Source of the DNA: Melastoma dodecandrum
Lineage: Eukaryota > Streptophyta > Magnoliopsida > Myrtales > Melastomataceae
DNA length: 64,000 nt
Reading direction: 5' to 3'
NCBI GenBank assembly: GCA_029817715.1
Contig: JARUPY010000397.1
Span: forward strand, 4,340,001-4,404,000
Both the position numbers and the translations under genes were made by a program. Of the stretch, positions 48,124-59,900 are shown one piece after another. How positions within the stretch are numbered: position 1 is the first letter of the stretch; each line of letters begins with the position of its first letter. The notes under the pieces were generated by a model. It searched no databases and was not told where the DNA came from. It worked only from the letters and a program-made list of their open reading frames with translations.

Positions 48124-50034
48124 CTCAAAAGACTTATCGAAAGAATCGGACTTCAGCCAAGATCTCGGGCTCGTGCATTAGTCGGAGAATAGTAACCATG
48201 ACTCAGATGAACGCAGTAGGTTAAATTTTACTCTGACCCCTGTAAACTTTGCATCCTTAATATAAACAACACGGTAACCATACATAATCGAACAACACCC
48301 CCTCGGCCATCGCAGAACTTCATAAAAGGCACCGTAAACTACCCAAGACAGAGCGATCACACGGCACAATCCAATGATTAACGAACGAAGGATAACTTTA
48401 AGGTGCCTTTGCAAAAACTAATCATCAAAACAGAATCCTATGTCTTTGTACTCGGACACAAAAGTGGGGAGGGAATAAGGTGGGCTGCTGTTGCTACTGC
48501 TGGTCAATCCATGATAAGATCCTCTCGATCTTTTACAATTCTTAACCTTACAACCTTTGAATCTTTGATATTTTTCTTTTTTCGCTTCCAACAACGGTTG
48601 CGAATCACCCGCTTTACATGCTCATACATACATATGCACCTGCTTCGATTGCTGCCCCATACATGTAGTAGACATCACCTGGAATTACAGTCCTAAGATG
48701 GTAGACTTACCATTATTTCGAAGAGTATACGTACAACTGCATACAGGAGACAGTACATTACCTTTTTCGTTCCACTGAGGAAGACTGGAGAGGAGGGGGG
48801 ACCTTTCGGTGGCCGCCATGGATTCTCTGTTTTATTTTTTGTTCCCACACATAAGTTGCGCATTCGTGGGCATATTATTCCATCTCGATCTTGCTTTTCT
48901 GCTCCAAATATTCCCTCCTCACATGCGGGAGGGCTTGCGAGACGTGGTGGCTTTTACTTCTCTCGTTCGTTATCTTCGAAAAGAATAGTATTGCTAAAGG
49001 TGGCTCCTTCGTGCGAAAACTTTCACTTGACTTGATTACATTTTTCAGTTCAAAGCGCATCTCCTTTAGCGTTGAAGTCCAAAAGAAATTTGTAAGAAAA
49101 TATCCGGACACGAAACTTTTGCTAAACCATGATACTAATCAAACGGTAGTGATCTTCGGACCTTTTATATTCCTCTTTTACATGATAACGTTAACAACTG
49201 TGCCGAATTTCGTACTCAGCCTCTGCGCGGTCCAAGCATATCTGGATGCTCAGTCCTTTCCACCCGACTTGCAAGTATCTGATGCGGTACTCGTCCATAG
49301 GCCCCCTCAGCATTTGCGGAATCAAAGGCTGAGGCCTTGCCATAGCACAGCCTCTTGAGATGGTTGAGTCAAACTACGATTGCGGAACCAAGGGCTTACA
49401 AATTGCCATCACCAATTCTATGATTTCCACAATGGCAGGCCATCCACTGTACATTGTCCAGACCTCCTGGCCTATCGCCATTACAGTACCACGTGGACTT
49501 AATGCCTCTCTTTCATTTTCGGCATGGAAACGATTTGTCAACTAAATTATGGGTTAAGAATCATGCGTGCAGGTGAATAAACGAGTCGTTGGCCAACTTG
49601 TGTATCTTAGAAAGACGACTGCGCATTCCAGAGTCGAAGAACTGAGAGATGCAACGTGTTGTCCGATTGTGTATGCATCAATCTTACCAACACATCTGAA
49701 TGAGATTTTGATTAAGGGCAACACGCACATCGTTACATAAAGCGCTCTCCATGGTGGCAAAACCCGTTTGCATCCATGAATATATGGTGCCGAAACAAGT
49801 AAAAAGTCAAGAACCACAAACAGGACTTCAAAAATACCTCAAAATTTTTATCCAAGCAGAATAATTTCAAGTAATCAATCTAAACATGGGAAAGAGATTA
49901 TTCTCAAGAAGAAAAGACCATTAACAGCATCAAGTTAACTGACTGTAGAGGGGTTTTCCATGTCGGGGAGTACGAATCAAGCTCCTCGGACTTCTTACAC
50001 AAACCAAACAAGACCAAACGAATCAAACTTGGCA
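48124..50034. other. Unassigned region
   Basis: Frames up to 155 codons (plus strand 48891-49358) show no known domain; the predicted peptides are Ser/Phe/Leu-rich and look accidental. No terminal repeats or RNA genes were recognised. Confidence 0.35.
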
Positions 50035-50300
50035 CAACCAACGAGAGTTTTGTACACAGTTAGTTTTAAAAAAAATTTGCGAAATACGATCTGAGTTTCG
50101 TAAAATACGGTTTTACCGTCGTAGTGGTGCGTCCCTTACCATGTATATATAAACCCGCCCCCTCAACACTTAGCACATAACCCGCCCTCTTTGCATTTTA
50201 AGGGGTTCGATGGTAAAACCGTATTTTACGAAACTCGGACGGTATTTTGTAAATTTTTTTTAAAACTAACCATATTTCCGTACAAAACTCCAACCAACGA
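50035..50300. mobile_element. MITE of the GAGTTTTGTACGG family, copy 3
   Basis: The 246-bp element 50045-50290 starts GAGTTTTGTAC and ends GTACAAAACTC, with inverted repeats of about 80 bp (TTAGTTTTAAAAAAAATTT, then CGTAAAATACGGTTTTACC). CAACCAACGA flanks it on both sides (50035-50044 and 50291-50300), a perfect 10-bp target duplication. A 9-10-bp duplication suggests mobilisation by a Mutator-type transposase. It is the freshest of the four copies. Confidence 0.85.
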
Positions 50301-50584
50301 GATATCCCAAATTATAGAACTCTGCCAAACGGCCTGCAAGAATTATGAGTAAGGGAAAGCCAAATCCTAGTCGTCTTCATTAGAACGAAGGATGTTAATC
50401 TAGAATAGGCTCGATATCATCTCTATCGAAACCAGGAATCGTTCTTCGGTGAGGATTGCCATCCTAATTCAGGACATCGTGACTGCTTAAACAATTGCAA
50501 GATGGTTAACCGCCATTCTAAGATATCTCCAGTCAAAGGCCTCTAAGCTAAAAAGAACAGGAAACATATCGTGCAGGAACTCAG

Positions 50585-50710
50585 TTACGACGGCGAGCCT
50601 CGTAATCGAGCATCGATGTAATCCCTCAAGACGGCCACGTTGGCCTCGGTGATCTCGTCAGCAGAGAACTTGTGCTCCACCCTAACCACAGTTTCCACGT
50701 CTTGCTCGAA
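50585..50710 (-). pseudogene. Isolated C-terminal exon of an unknown gene
   Basis: The minus strand after an acceptor site (TTGGCAG) reads FEQDVETVVRVEHKF, then SADEITEANVAVLRDYIDAR, and stops at 50585. Composition, codon use and the acceptor make it look like a real terminal exon. I do not recognise the family. No upstream exon was found before the element at 50819 or in the AT-rich stretch beyond it, so it is probably a gene fragment. Confidence 0.4.
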
Positions 50711-50807
50711 CTGCCAACGGAAGGATCGTCAGGAGACAAAAAAAAACGATGAAAACCGATGGGATTGAAAGGAGGTCCTCCTCATCGACGAGGAAAAAGG
50801 ATGGGAA

Positions 50808-51634
50808 TCGAAACCACCGAGGTTTTCGAAAAATTTTACAAATTAGTGTTCTAAATTTTTAAATTCCGAAATACAGCCCTTAAGCTCTTAAGTTGCGGTA
50901 CGATTTTCCATTTACAAAAAGTCGGATTAACCGCGACTTAAGTATTTTTATCAAAGTCGCGATTTGAAACCATAACTATACGTCTCGTAAAGTTGAAATT
51001 TCAAACCATAGGGACTTAAACAGAATTATTTAATTTTAGCAAAGACGGTTAACACCGACTTTGCTATGACACCCATTTCCCCTGCCCTCAACCTCGACTT
51101 TGCTCTAACACCTATTTTCCCTGCCTCCCCGATCCCTTTTCCCCATTCCCCTTTCCTATCCCCTTTGACCTCCACCGTAATCCCCCTATCCTCGTTCCCC
51201 TCCACCCTCTACCCTTTCGTAATCCCCCTCTCCCCATTCCCCTCCACCCTCTACCCTTCCCTCATAGTAAACTGGGGATTTGAAACCGGACATTGCTAAA
51301 ATTAAAATTTTTTATTTAAGTTCCCTTAAATTAGGATTTCAAATCGTGATTTTATAGAATATACATAAAGTTGTAGTTTTAAACCGTAATTTTGACCAAA
51401 AGTACTTAAATCGTCATTTGAAATCGTGACTTTATAAAATATACAGAAAGTTGCAGTTTCAAATCGTAATTTTGACCAACGGTACTTAAATCGTCATTTG
51501 AAATCACGACTTTTTCATAAATTGAAAATCGCGATTTATGGATTGTATTTCGAGGATTTAGAAACTTAGAACCCTAATTCACAAATTTTTTCTGTGAACT
51601 AACGGTAATTCCGTACAATCCTCTCGAATCCACC
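50808..51634. mobile_element. Larger element related to the GAGTTTTGTACGG MITEs, copy 4
   Basis: The element 50819-51623 ends in inverted repeats: left GAGGTTTTCG...ACAAATTAGTGTTCTAAA; right, read inverted, GAGGATTGTACGGAATTACC...GAATTAGGGTTCTAAG. Flanks TCGAAACCACC and TCGAATCCACC form an 11-bp duplication with one mismatch. The interior holds diverged repeats of a unit containing TCGTCATTTGAAATCGTGAC and a C-rich stretch (51060-51270). No coding motif was found. Confidence 0.65.
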
Positions 51635-52487
51635 ATCTCCAATTCCATAGATCAACGTTTTGTACATTGCGCCAAAAAGAATGAAGTGAACGATGTGATT
51701 TTACCATAACTAGGGGCCGGTTTGATTAAATACTATTTTCATCATGTTTTCATTTCTTTTAGAATCGGAAACGTGTATTCAAAAATTATCAAAAAAAAAT
51801 TTAAAAACAATTTTAGTTGTTTTAATTTTATAACACACAAGAAAATTAGGAGACAAATACTCATTAAATTTTCCTAACTAGAACTATTTTACTTATAATT
51901 GAGTATACGAGCGAATCTCTATCAAAATTTAATTCTTTATTATAACAACTTACGTCGATCAAGTTTAAATTGACTAAAGATATAACAATAAAGTAAATTA
52001 TCTTTTTTTAACTAAATTACAATAAGACAGACAAGTAGATTGAAGAGAAAAAAAGCGAGTACCAGAGAAGAAGCAGAGAAAATGTGCACCCAACAAGTAG
52101 ATAAAAGTGGGGAAGAAGAGATGAAGTGAAAATTCAAATAAATTTATAGGATGAAAGAAGGCAAAGTTAAGAAAAAGTAAAAAAATATTGACATTTCTTA
52201 TTATTTTGTAGGAGAAAAAGATAGAAAACTAGTTGTAGTAGTTTTCAAAAGTTTGTAGAAATTTAAAAAATATTTTTATTTTTAGTTTTTTTTTTAAATC
52301 CAACACCTTTTCATAATTTTCTTAAAAACGGAAAACTAAAAACTAAACAGTTCTCTACATTCCACTAAATGAGATGATCCAAATTTTCTCTATTTAGAGA
52401 GTCGTAGAGGTGATGTGATGTGATATATGTTGTTTCAAGAACAAAGAACAACTAAAAAAGCAAACAGATTGGCCTCTCTCCCTCCCC
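51635..52487. other. AT-rich spacer
   Basis: Very AT-rich sequence up to the Mutator-like element. No gene or terminal repeat was recognised. Confidence 0.4.
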
Positions 52488-52496
52488 CTCTCAATC

Positions 52497-53262
52497 GGAA
52501 GCGGCTAACGGTACGTGCACGTAACGGTTACGTAGTTTACTAATTAATACTAACGAAAAATAGTAATTTTTACTAAAAGTTGACCGTTACTAACGAAGTC
52601 AACGCATATTTAGTAAAAAATGTAGTAAAATTTACTACTTTTCGGTCAACTTTTAGTAAAGTCAACGCAAACTTAGTAAAAATGTATGGAAATTTTACTA
52701 CTTTTTCACTGTTCATTCCAGTTCAAGTTTACTACTTTTGCGCTGACTTTACTAAAATATTTCCATTAGTAACGTCAACGCAGAATTAGTAAAAGAAGTA
52801 GTAAAATTTACTCCTTTTTTTACTAATTTTGTGTTGACTTTACTAATTTTTTTCGTATTTTAGTAAAGTCAAACTAGTTTTAGTAAAAAAAAGGAGTAAA
52901 ATTTACTACTTTTTTTTACTAATTCTGCGTTGACGTTACTAACGGAAATATTTTAGTAAAGTCAGCGCAATGTTAGTAAAAAAACGTAGTAAATTTTACT
53001 ACTTTTTACTGTATGAATTATGCCGATAATTAGTAACTGTTTACTAATTGTGGTGTTTTTTTTTAGTAAAAAACTCTCCCTCTTAGTAAATTTTACTAAT
53101 TTTGAGTTGTTTTTACTAAAAAATGTAGTAAACTGTTACTAAAAAATGAAGGCGTTTACTAACAAATTTACTAATTAGAACAGTGTTTCCGAACCTAACT
53201 CCGAACCTATTTATGTTGTGAAATTACCTCTCTACCCAGGTTACTAAACTTATTACTAATTT
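52497..53262 (+). repeat. Left terminal inverted repeat of the Mutator-like element
   Basis: About 760 bp, matching the inverse of 60476-61231 by eye at high identity with small indels. It is built mostly from TTAGTAAA and its complement TTTACTAA at 15-40-bp spacing, often as the palindrome GTAGTAAAATTTACTAC, with GTCAACGC blocks between. The inner end is near GGTTACTAAACTTATTAC. Confidence 0.9.
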
Positions 53263-53271
53263 CGGAGGACC

Positions 53272-53860
53272 GAAGTCGTCATTCGGTTCGTAGCGTTGGT
53301 AACTCCCGGCGATCGTCCCCTTGGTGGCCCGCTTTCCTTTCCGGCCGCCGTGTGTGGTGTTGCTGATCAACTTCAAGTTCCCCCGCTTCCGTTTTGCAGT
53401 ATGTCTTTTCCCGTGTGATTAGGGTTTGGGTCGGTGGTGGGTGTCCTCATTTGATTGGGTGTGGGTGGCGGTTGTGGTTGTGGTTGTGGGTCGTGGGTGT
53501 TGTTGGTAGTCCTCGCGAGTTACCACTTGTCGGTACTCCTCCTGATTTGGGTCATGCTTGGGTTTTACTTGGACTCGTCATTTCGTTCGTGTCGTTGTTA
53601 ACTCCCGGCCATCGTCCCCTTCGTGCTCCGCTTTTCTTTCCGGCCGCCGTGTGTGGTGTTGCGGATGAACCTCGCGGGCGGCTCTTCTGCAAGTTGCTTC
53701 CGTTTTGCAGTTTGTCTTTTCGGGTTTGATTAGGGTTTGGGTCGGTGGTGGGCGTCCTAATTTGTTTGGGTGTGGGTCTTGGTTGTCCTCCTGAGTTGTT
53801 GTTTGTCGGTACTCCTCCTGTTTTGGCTCATAATTGGGTTTTACTTGGTCTGGGTCTGTG
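53272..53860 (+). repeat. Direct duplication of ~300 bp upstream of the Ulp1-like gene
   Basis: Two adjacent copies, about 53272-53576 and 53577-53860, share CCGGCCGCCGTGTGTGGTGT, TTAGGGTTTGGGTCGGTGG and CGGTACTCCTCCTG blocks in the same order with moderate divergence. The place suggests the promoter or 5' UTR of the Ulp1-like gene, whose transcription start is not visible. Confidence 0.7.
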
Positions 53861-54148
53861 CTGTTAAGCGTGTACCTGGGACCCAGAACGGTTTGGTTGT
53901 TTTGGTTTAATTTGGTGAAAGCACAATCGGGTTTGAGTTGGTTCGGTTTTGATCTGGTTTGGCTTTGGCTTTTGGTTTTGTTATGGTTTCGATTTGGTTT
54001 GTTTTCAGGGCATCTGGTTGGAGTGGGGTCCGATCTTCATTTCGTTTTATGTTAATTTGATATGGATTTGTGAGGCGCTGTGAACCGTCAATGATGTCGT
54101 GTTTATTTATATGTTGGAAAGTACAGATATGGAAGATGATTTTGCTAT

Positions 54149-57100
54149 TTGTGTCCGACGACGGCATTCGACATCGACAAGGAGTACCTGCTCGCGACAC
54201 GTGACGTCGCCTCCATTTGTAAGTTTGACTGGGCCACTCACGTGGTCGATACTCTATGCAGCCAAGTGAGGGCCTTCAAAGGTCATCACGCAAAGTATAT
54301 AGGAGGCTGTGTCCATGTATTGCTGGTGAGAATGTATAGTACAGTGTGTGTGTTGCTTATTGATTGTTTTTTGATTGAATTTATTAATGTGAACTACTCA
54401 TTGTTAATGTGTTGGAATTGTGAATCCACCAGATGTTTTACGCTTTCAAGAAGTCAATGGAGGAGACCACATCAAGAAGTACGAGCAGGAGTACGCCTTT
54501 GTGCCAGGATTGGGATGATGACCGGCTGAAAGCCATTTTTAGAGTTGCAAATGCTGATCTTGCTGAACTCGTAGGTTTTGCCCTTCTTGTAATGCCTAGT
54601 AGCGTATTTTTAACATGTCGCCAGGTGATATTCTTAGTAATTCCATTTATAGGAATCCCGCGAGGTCGAAAGTAACGCAGAGGAAGAAGTGGAACCTGTT
54701 ACCCAAAATGGGCAGATGGATGTGGCGATGCGTCGTCTGAAGGTATGCTTCATTTCGTGTGCTGGTCTGTATGTGTTTATCATTTGGTTTATGTAGCTGA
54801 TTTGCAAATACTGATTATACGCATTGTGGCATAAGCAGAACGTGGAACTTTCTGTTCTGAGACTCCATGCTACTAATGAGCACATCGTCCGCAAATTGGG
54901 ATTGATTCTCAAAGAACTGAAAAGAGAAAGACCTCGACAAGGCCATCCCGTTATGCAACAAGAGCGTGGTAAGTCTCACGAGAAGGTGGTTGGAGGCGAA
55001 GAGGAAGATCATGCAGCCGAGGGTGTTCAGGAAGGAGTGACACAAGGAACGGCTGATGTCAACCCTGCCGGTAATGTGTGTGAGCCTATTTCTCCACCAG
55101 AGGACTCCGGTCTGCCGGACAAGGGCTTCAGTATTCCTATAGTCGAGGTAGGCTCCAATTTGATGTCGGAGAAGAGTCTGGTCCCGTATGATCCTCCTCA
55201 GATGCAACAGAATTTGCCAGAAGGTTCCGATGCAACAACTTGCGCGGGCTCTGAATAAACTATCTGCAATGCTTGGTACTCCCGATGCTGTTAGGTGTAA
55301 CATTGAGAGTGAATCTGAGTTCAGCCTAACTAAATCCGAGGAGGGTGTGATGTCGCTGCTGCAATCGAGCAAAGGAAAGGAGAAGGTACTGCCTGAAGTC
55401 GCAGTGCATGAGGAAGGCGGCGGTACCCCCACAGCAAGAGCAAAGGACAAGGATGTTATAGGATATGAACGTGGTGCAGAATTTGAAGAGGTTCCCACGG
55501 CTAAAGTAGATGACGACACAGAGCATCCCATGGATGGTGATCCGGAAGTGGGGAAAGGGGTGACGAAGACTGGAGAAGAGGTTGAAGTGCATTTGAAGGT
55601 GACGTGCATTCACATTTCTGTTGTTAAGTATGTTGAACATCACTGCTATTAAAGTTCGCTACACTATGATTCACAGAAAAGTGAATCATCGACAACGGCT
55701 GTATTTAATAGAAAGACCACTCGTCGTACGGCCGAGAGGAAGCCATCTACATTTAACTGCAGTCCATTTGTCCCGCCTAAGCCGGTAACAAGGACAAGAA
55801 AGCGTGGACGGTCCTCCATCCCTGAGGTATAAATGGACTGGAGTATACCCACTCGTCCTGCCTCGACTGTGAGCTTCATGAGGATTAATGGGTTTATCCA
55901 TTATTGTAATTTGTCATGGATAGGCACTGCAAAAATACTTCCCAGTGGATGTGCCCATTAGTGAGCTGAAAACATTTATACCGGCTCAATGGTGTGTCAT
56001 TGAGTACGCTTAGAATGATGACCGAGACAATAGGTTAGTGTCACTGTCTTCGGATATTGGGATATTGGGAATTTGTTTAAGTTTATTCAACAATTTTTTA
56101 TGAATATTATTTGTTGCAGTGAATGTCTTTGTATGACGGAGTCCGCATACATTAATAGGCATGCGATGCATTCTCTTATGCCACGAAGATGGATAGACAA
56201 CAATGTAAGATTACCTTTTTAATTACTAACCTTAAATGAGGATTAACCCATGTAAGTCGGCGACGCGACTATTCGTTGTTGCAGATTATAGACTTCCACG
56301 CCGTCATGCTACAAAGTAGCATGGATCCCGAAATGAGAAGGATTTGGTACCTTTCAAGTTGGTTAGGGGTAAGTGCTGATACGTTTGCTTGATGTTCCAA
56401 ATCCACCCGAATTGACCATGCACTAACCACGCACCGATTTCAGAATCTTGCATCGACGCAATATAGTGCAGCAAACATGCCCGTCATAGGCAAAGCAAAT
56501 GCCGCAGGCTTATATGCGCACTTCAAGTCTCACATTGGGAAGTACCACGAAGTGCAATGGGTAAGCATCCAGACACTCCAGGTACTTATAATTTAGTAAT
56601 TTACGACCTCTGCCATGTTCTTTGTTTCGTAAAGTGAATGCTATGCCCGTTTGCAGATTTTTATTCCGCTTTGCGTCGCGGAATCACATTGGGCATTACA
56701 GATTGTGTCATTCAGGACAAAAGAAGTCCTCATAATGGACACAATGTACAAAAAACTGTCCAACGTCAGGGGCAGATCAGAGCTTCATAATCGTGTATTA
56801 AAGCTTCTAAGCGTCGTTATGGAAGAGAATCGGGTCAAATCAAAGGCAAAAGGGTATCAATTACCAGACATTTCCAACTAAAAAATAACATATCCGACTA
56901 ACGTGCCCGACCAGATGGCTGCCGGGAATGAGTACGTCCAACTACATTACCCGATTTTCTTTTCAACTGTATGAACGTTACCAGCCGTTACACATATTAT
57001 GCACTGCTTTTCCTGCAGAAGCGAATGTGGAATATATGTCATGAAATTCATGACATTGGCTGAACCCCTGTTTGGTGCTGAAGAAGTGGTAAGTTCATTA

Positions 57101-57422
57101 ACTCATTCGACGTAATTACTGTCAAAACACTTGCAGTCTTTGTGTAGTTAGACCATATGATCGTTTTCCTGCATCACTATATTTGTGCTGCTATTCTGGA
57201 TAGAAACTTGGCTTTCTTTTCACTGACAGTTGTCCCTTAATGCATGTCTGTGTGTGTTAGACCATAGGCATTGCTGATAGGTTGCGGCTGGTTGTTAGCA
57301 TGATCAAATGGCCTGGGAATGAGGTTAAGAAAAGAATACAGCAGAAAGTTAAAGATGATGCGAACAAGAGGACTAAGAAGCCGGAGAGCAGTGATGCTTC
57401 AACATGGGAAGCAGGTCGATAG
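54149..57422 (+). pseudogene. Ulp1-like (C48) cysteine protease captured by a Mutator-like element
   Basis: Exons chained by phase: about 54149-54325, 54433-54570, 54653-54742, 54839-55147, 55221-55598, 55677-55826, 55924-56033, 56120-56204, 56285-56368, 56444-56560, 56657-56931, 57019-57088, 57261-57422. The N-terminal part has a FDWATHVVD...YIGGCVHVLL pattern seen in element-borne Ulp1 genes, then a charged linker. The protease core shows HW (ESHWALQIVSF) for the catalytic His, IMDTMY for the Asp, PDQM near the oxyanion Gln, and SECGIYVMKF for the catalytic Cys. Ulp1 enzymes cleave SUMO from proteins; the cargo's role in transposons is unknown. TAG at 56011 and TAA at 56879 interrupt the frame. 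The first exon's start is uncertain. Confidence 0.8.
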
Positions 57423-57483
57423 ACACTTGACGGACCAGATGCATCCTGTATATTCCTTGAGCAGAACTGTCCAAATCCTGATT

Positions 57484-57604
57484 ATGACGACCTGTCGGCA
57501 ACCTGCGTTCTCGACCTGCTGACGAGATGATCTTGACGACCTGCTGGCAACCTGCGTTCTCGATGAGCTGACGACCTGATTTTGACGAACTGCTGACGAC
57601 CTGT
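57484..57604. repeat. GACGACCTG minisatellite between the convergent genes
   Basis: The block GACGACCTG(C/T)(T/C)GGCAACC followed by TGCGTTCTCGA occurs twice 57 bp apart, then decays into further GACGACCTG or GACGAACTGCT units. It sits between the 3' ends of the Ulp1-like and transposase genes. Confidence 0.6.
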
Positions 57605-57757
57605 AATAGCTGGCAACCTGCTCAATCGAAGTTGCAATTTTGGAATATGTAAACGTTGTAACAGAATAGTCGGTGGGTACATAGCGTACCTTTGGTAACT
57701 GAATGAACACGTTGATGTTTTGTCAAAATACTGCCGTTATGCTGTCGAAATTTTAAG

Positions 57758-59900
57758 TTATGGGTACACCTTCAACTGTCCATAAACTGAGCTATCTTCA
57801 CAGCGCACATCCTCTTCTATTTCAAAACAACTTTCACTACAGACGTTTGGTAGTTTCTCGTTATTGAGACGACGATCATAAAATCGTTGAGAGGGACCCA
57901 CCCCAGTTTCTTCCTTGCTACCGTGAATGACATACTCTTTACGAATCTGGTCACCAATATTATACACGACGCGATTATCAACCCCCGTTAAACCTTCCTT
58001 CTCCACAGTACTACTCTCCAACTCCAACGTCAATGATTGAATTTTTTTCTGAACCATCCGAAATGCGTTGTCTGATCTTCCAGCAAGAAAACACATCCGC
58101 CGGCATGCAGTCATGAGAATACCCTGTCGTAGACTATTAATGTCGACACCGTATTCACGGCAAGATAGAACTTCAGAACTTGCACTTTTAGCTAACTTTT
58201 GTCCACTTTTTATTGACCAGATGCTTTGATATGGTCAAGAATCCTTCAACTTTCGCAACGTGGAAGAGATGGGCACACGGAAAACCAAATGTCTCAAAAT
58301 TTAAGCAGTTGTAACTGAGTTCGACATTTTGTTTGCCAGATGACACTTGCACGCATCTATGCTCACCGTCATAACACGAAAGAGTGTATACCCTCGCTAT
58401 ATTCCCATCAACTATATCTTCCACATAAAATCGCGCTTCCTTTTCCATTTCGGACTGAACTCTACGAAAAGAACTCAGGATGTACAATTGACTTGCATCC
58501 TCCTCTAGTCGGCGCAACATCGTACTTGGCTTGAATGCCTTATGCATTGATTTGAAGTCCTCTTCGTATTCCTTGTGACGAAGATCAGTAACTGCGCGCT
58601 CAAAATTGTTAACGAAATCATGCAGTTTATGTTTCCTGTCGACATATCCCTTCATGTAACTGTGCATTCGTTCGCATCGTTGAGTGCTTCTAAGTTGTGC
58701 CCAGAAATGACCATGTAGATACGTTTTCCGCCACATATGTCGGCATGCATAAATTTGTTGTAGCCATCTAATGCTTATGGAACCAGTATGGCTCATTAAA
58801 GGCGACCACTCCTCTTCAACTTCTTCACTTGGTCTACTGTTGTACATGAATGACGAAATACGAGCTCGCATACCCATGTCCTGTACACCACAATTGATAT
58901 TCCGACTAAAATGCTAAAGACATAACATATGCCTTGACAATGGCCATACTTCTCTCACAGAAGCAATCATCGCTTTGTCGGCGTCTGTGACCACGCTTAG
59001 CGGATGTTTGCCTCCCATGATCTATGTATGAGTACGTAGGAGCCAATTGTAGTCCGCAATGGTTTCATAACTCATCAAGGCAGACCCAAACACGGTAGTT
59101 TGATGGTGATGATTGACACCGACGATGATCACCATTTGCATTCCATAATTGTTTGTCTTGAACGTTGAGTCTAGTGCTATGACATCGCCGAATGCTTGGT
59201 AATCACTGATTGAGGTACTGTCCGCCCAATATATGCATGTCACTTCATTATTTTCCACATGTGATTCGAACGCCATACCACTCTCACTGTTCCTCCTAGA
59301 CAGGAGATATGCAAAGACTGAATCAGCCACCTTAGCAAACTCCTCCTTCAACTTGCAGTTATTGAGGTCCTTCATTAGGAAACCCACACGTGAGTGTCCA
59401 CCAGATGCGTGTACTACTAGTCGCATAATATCACACTGTCTAAATCCAACATCAAGCATTCGACGGACAAATGTCATATCTTCGTTGCCTACTTACCGCC
59501 TTTCTCGTATGAAATATGACAGACGTTCGCTCACCATGTAATGATTGTGTTCCAACTTAACTGCAACCAAATTCCACTGCCCATTAACCTCTACTCTCGC
59601 TTTAAAGAAACAGTTGCAACCGTTCTTGACAGATGCTCTAACCCGACTTCTCGCTGTCAACACAGGGACATCGGAACACTCGCCTTCCCTTGAACAAACC
59701 CACTTTCTCATGACGCATTCACCGTTTCTTAATTTCTGCCGATCTCTTTTTCGAACTGAAAACCCATGAACCATTGCATATATTTTAATGAACTTTTCAA
59801 CTTCTTCGGCCGTACCCAATGACATATTCAACATCTGTTCTTCATTCATATTAGTGAGTATATTGAAGAAGTGGTGAACATCCTGGTCACCTACATTCAC
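57758..59900 (-). pseudogene. FAR1/MULE-type transposase, disrupted
   Basis: Minus-strand order: a FAR1-type DNA-binding zinc domain (EEVEKFIKIYAMVHGFSVRK...CNCFFKARV...LEHNH, 59493-59900); the MULE catalytic core with the first Asp in VIALDSTFKTNNYGM (near 59180) and the second in SVVTDADKAM (near 58985); the STQRCERMHSYMKGYV block (near 58680); a SWIM zinc finger CLNFETFGFPCAHLFHV (near 58270); and a charged C-terminal tail. Breaks: TAA at 59493-59495, TAG at 59022-59024, TAG at 58914-58916 (where the family has Trp in a LCxWH motif), and a one-base shift near 58190. FAR1/FHY3 are host transcription factors derived from such transposases, but the inverted repeats around this one make it a transposon gene. 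Confidence 0.88.

Noticed and set aside
48891..49358. 155-codon plus-strand frame
   Set aside because: No domain, no splice context, and low-complexity Ser/Phe/Leu composition.
54815..55609. 264-codon minus-strand frame inside the Mutator-like element
   Set aside because: Antisense of the charged linker exons of the Ulp1-like gene; no motif, and the plus-strand frames chain correctly through splice sites.
57758..59900. Host FAR1/FHY3 transcription factor gene
   Set aside because: Although domains match, it lies between long inverted repeats with a 9-bp duplication and has several stops, so it is a transposon gene.
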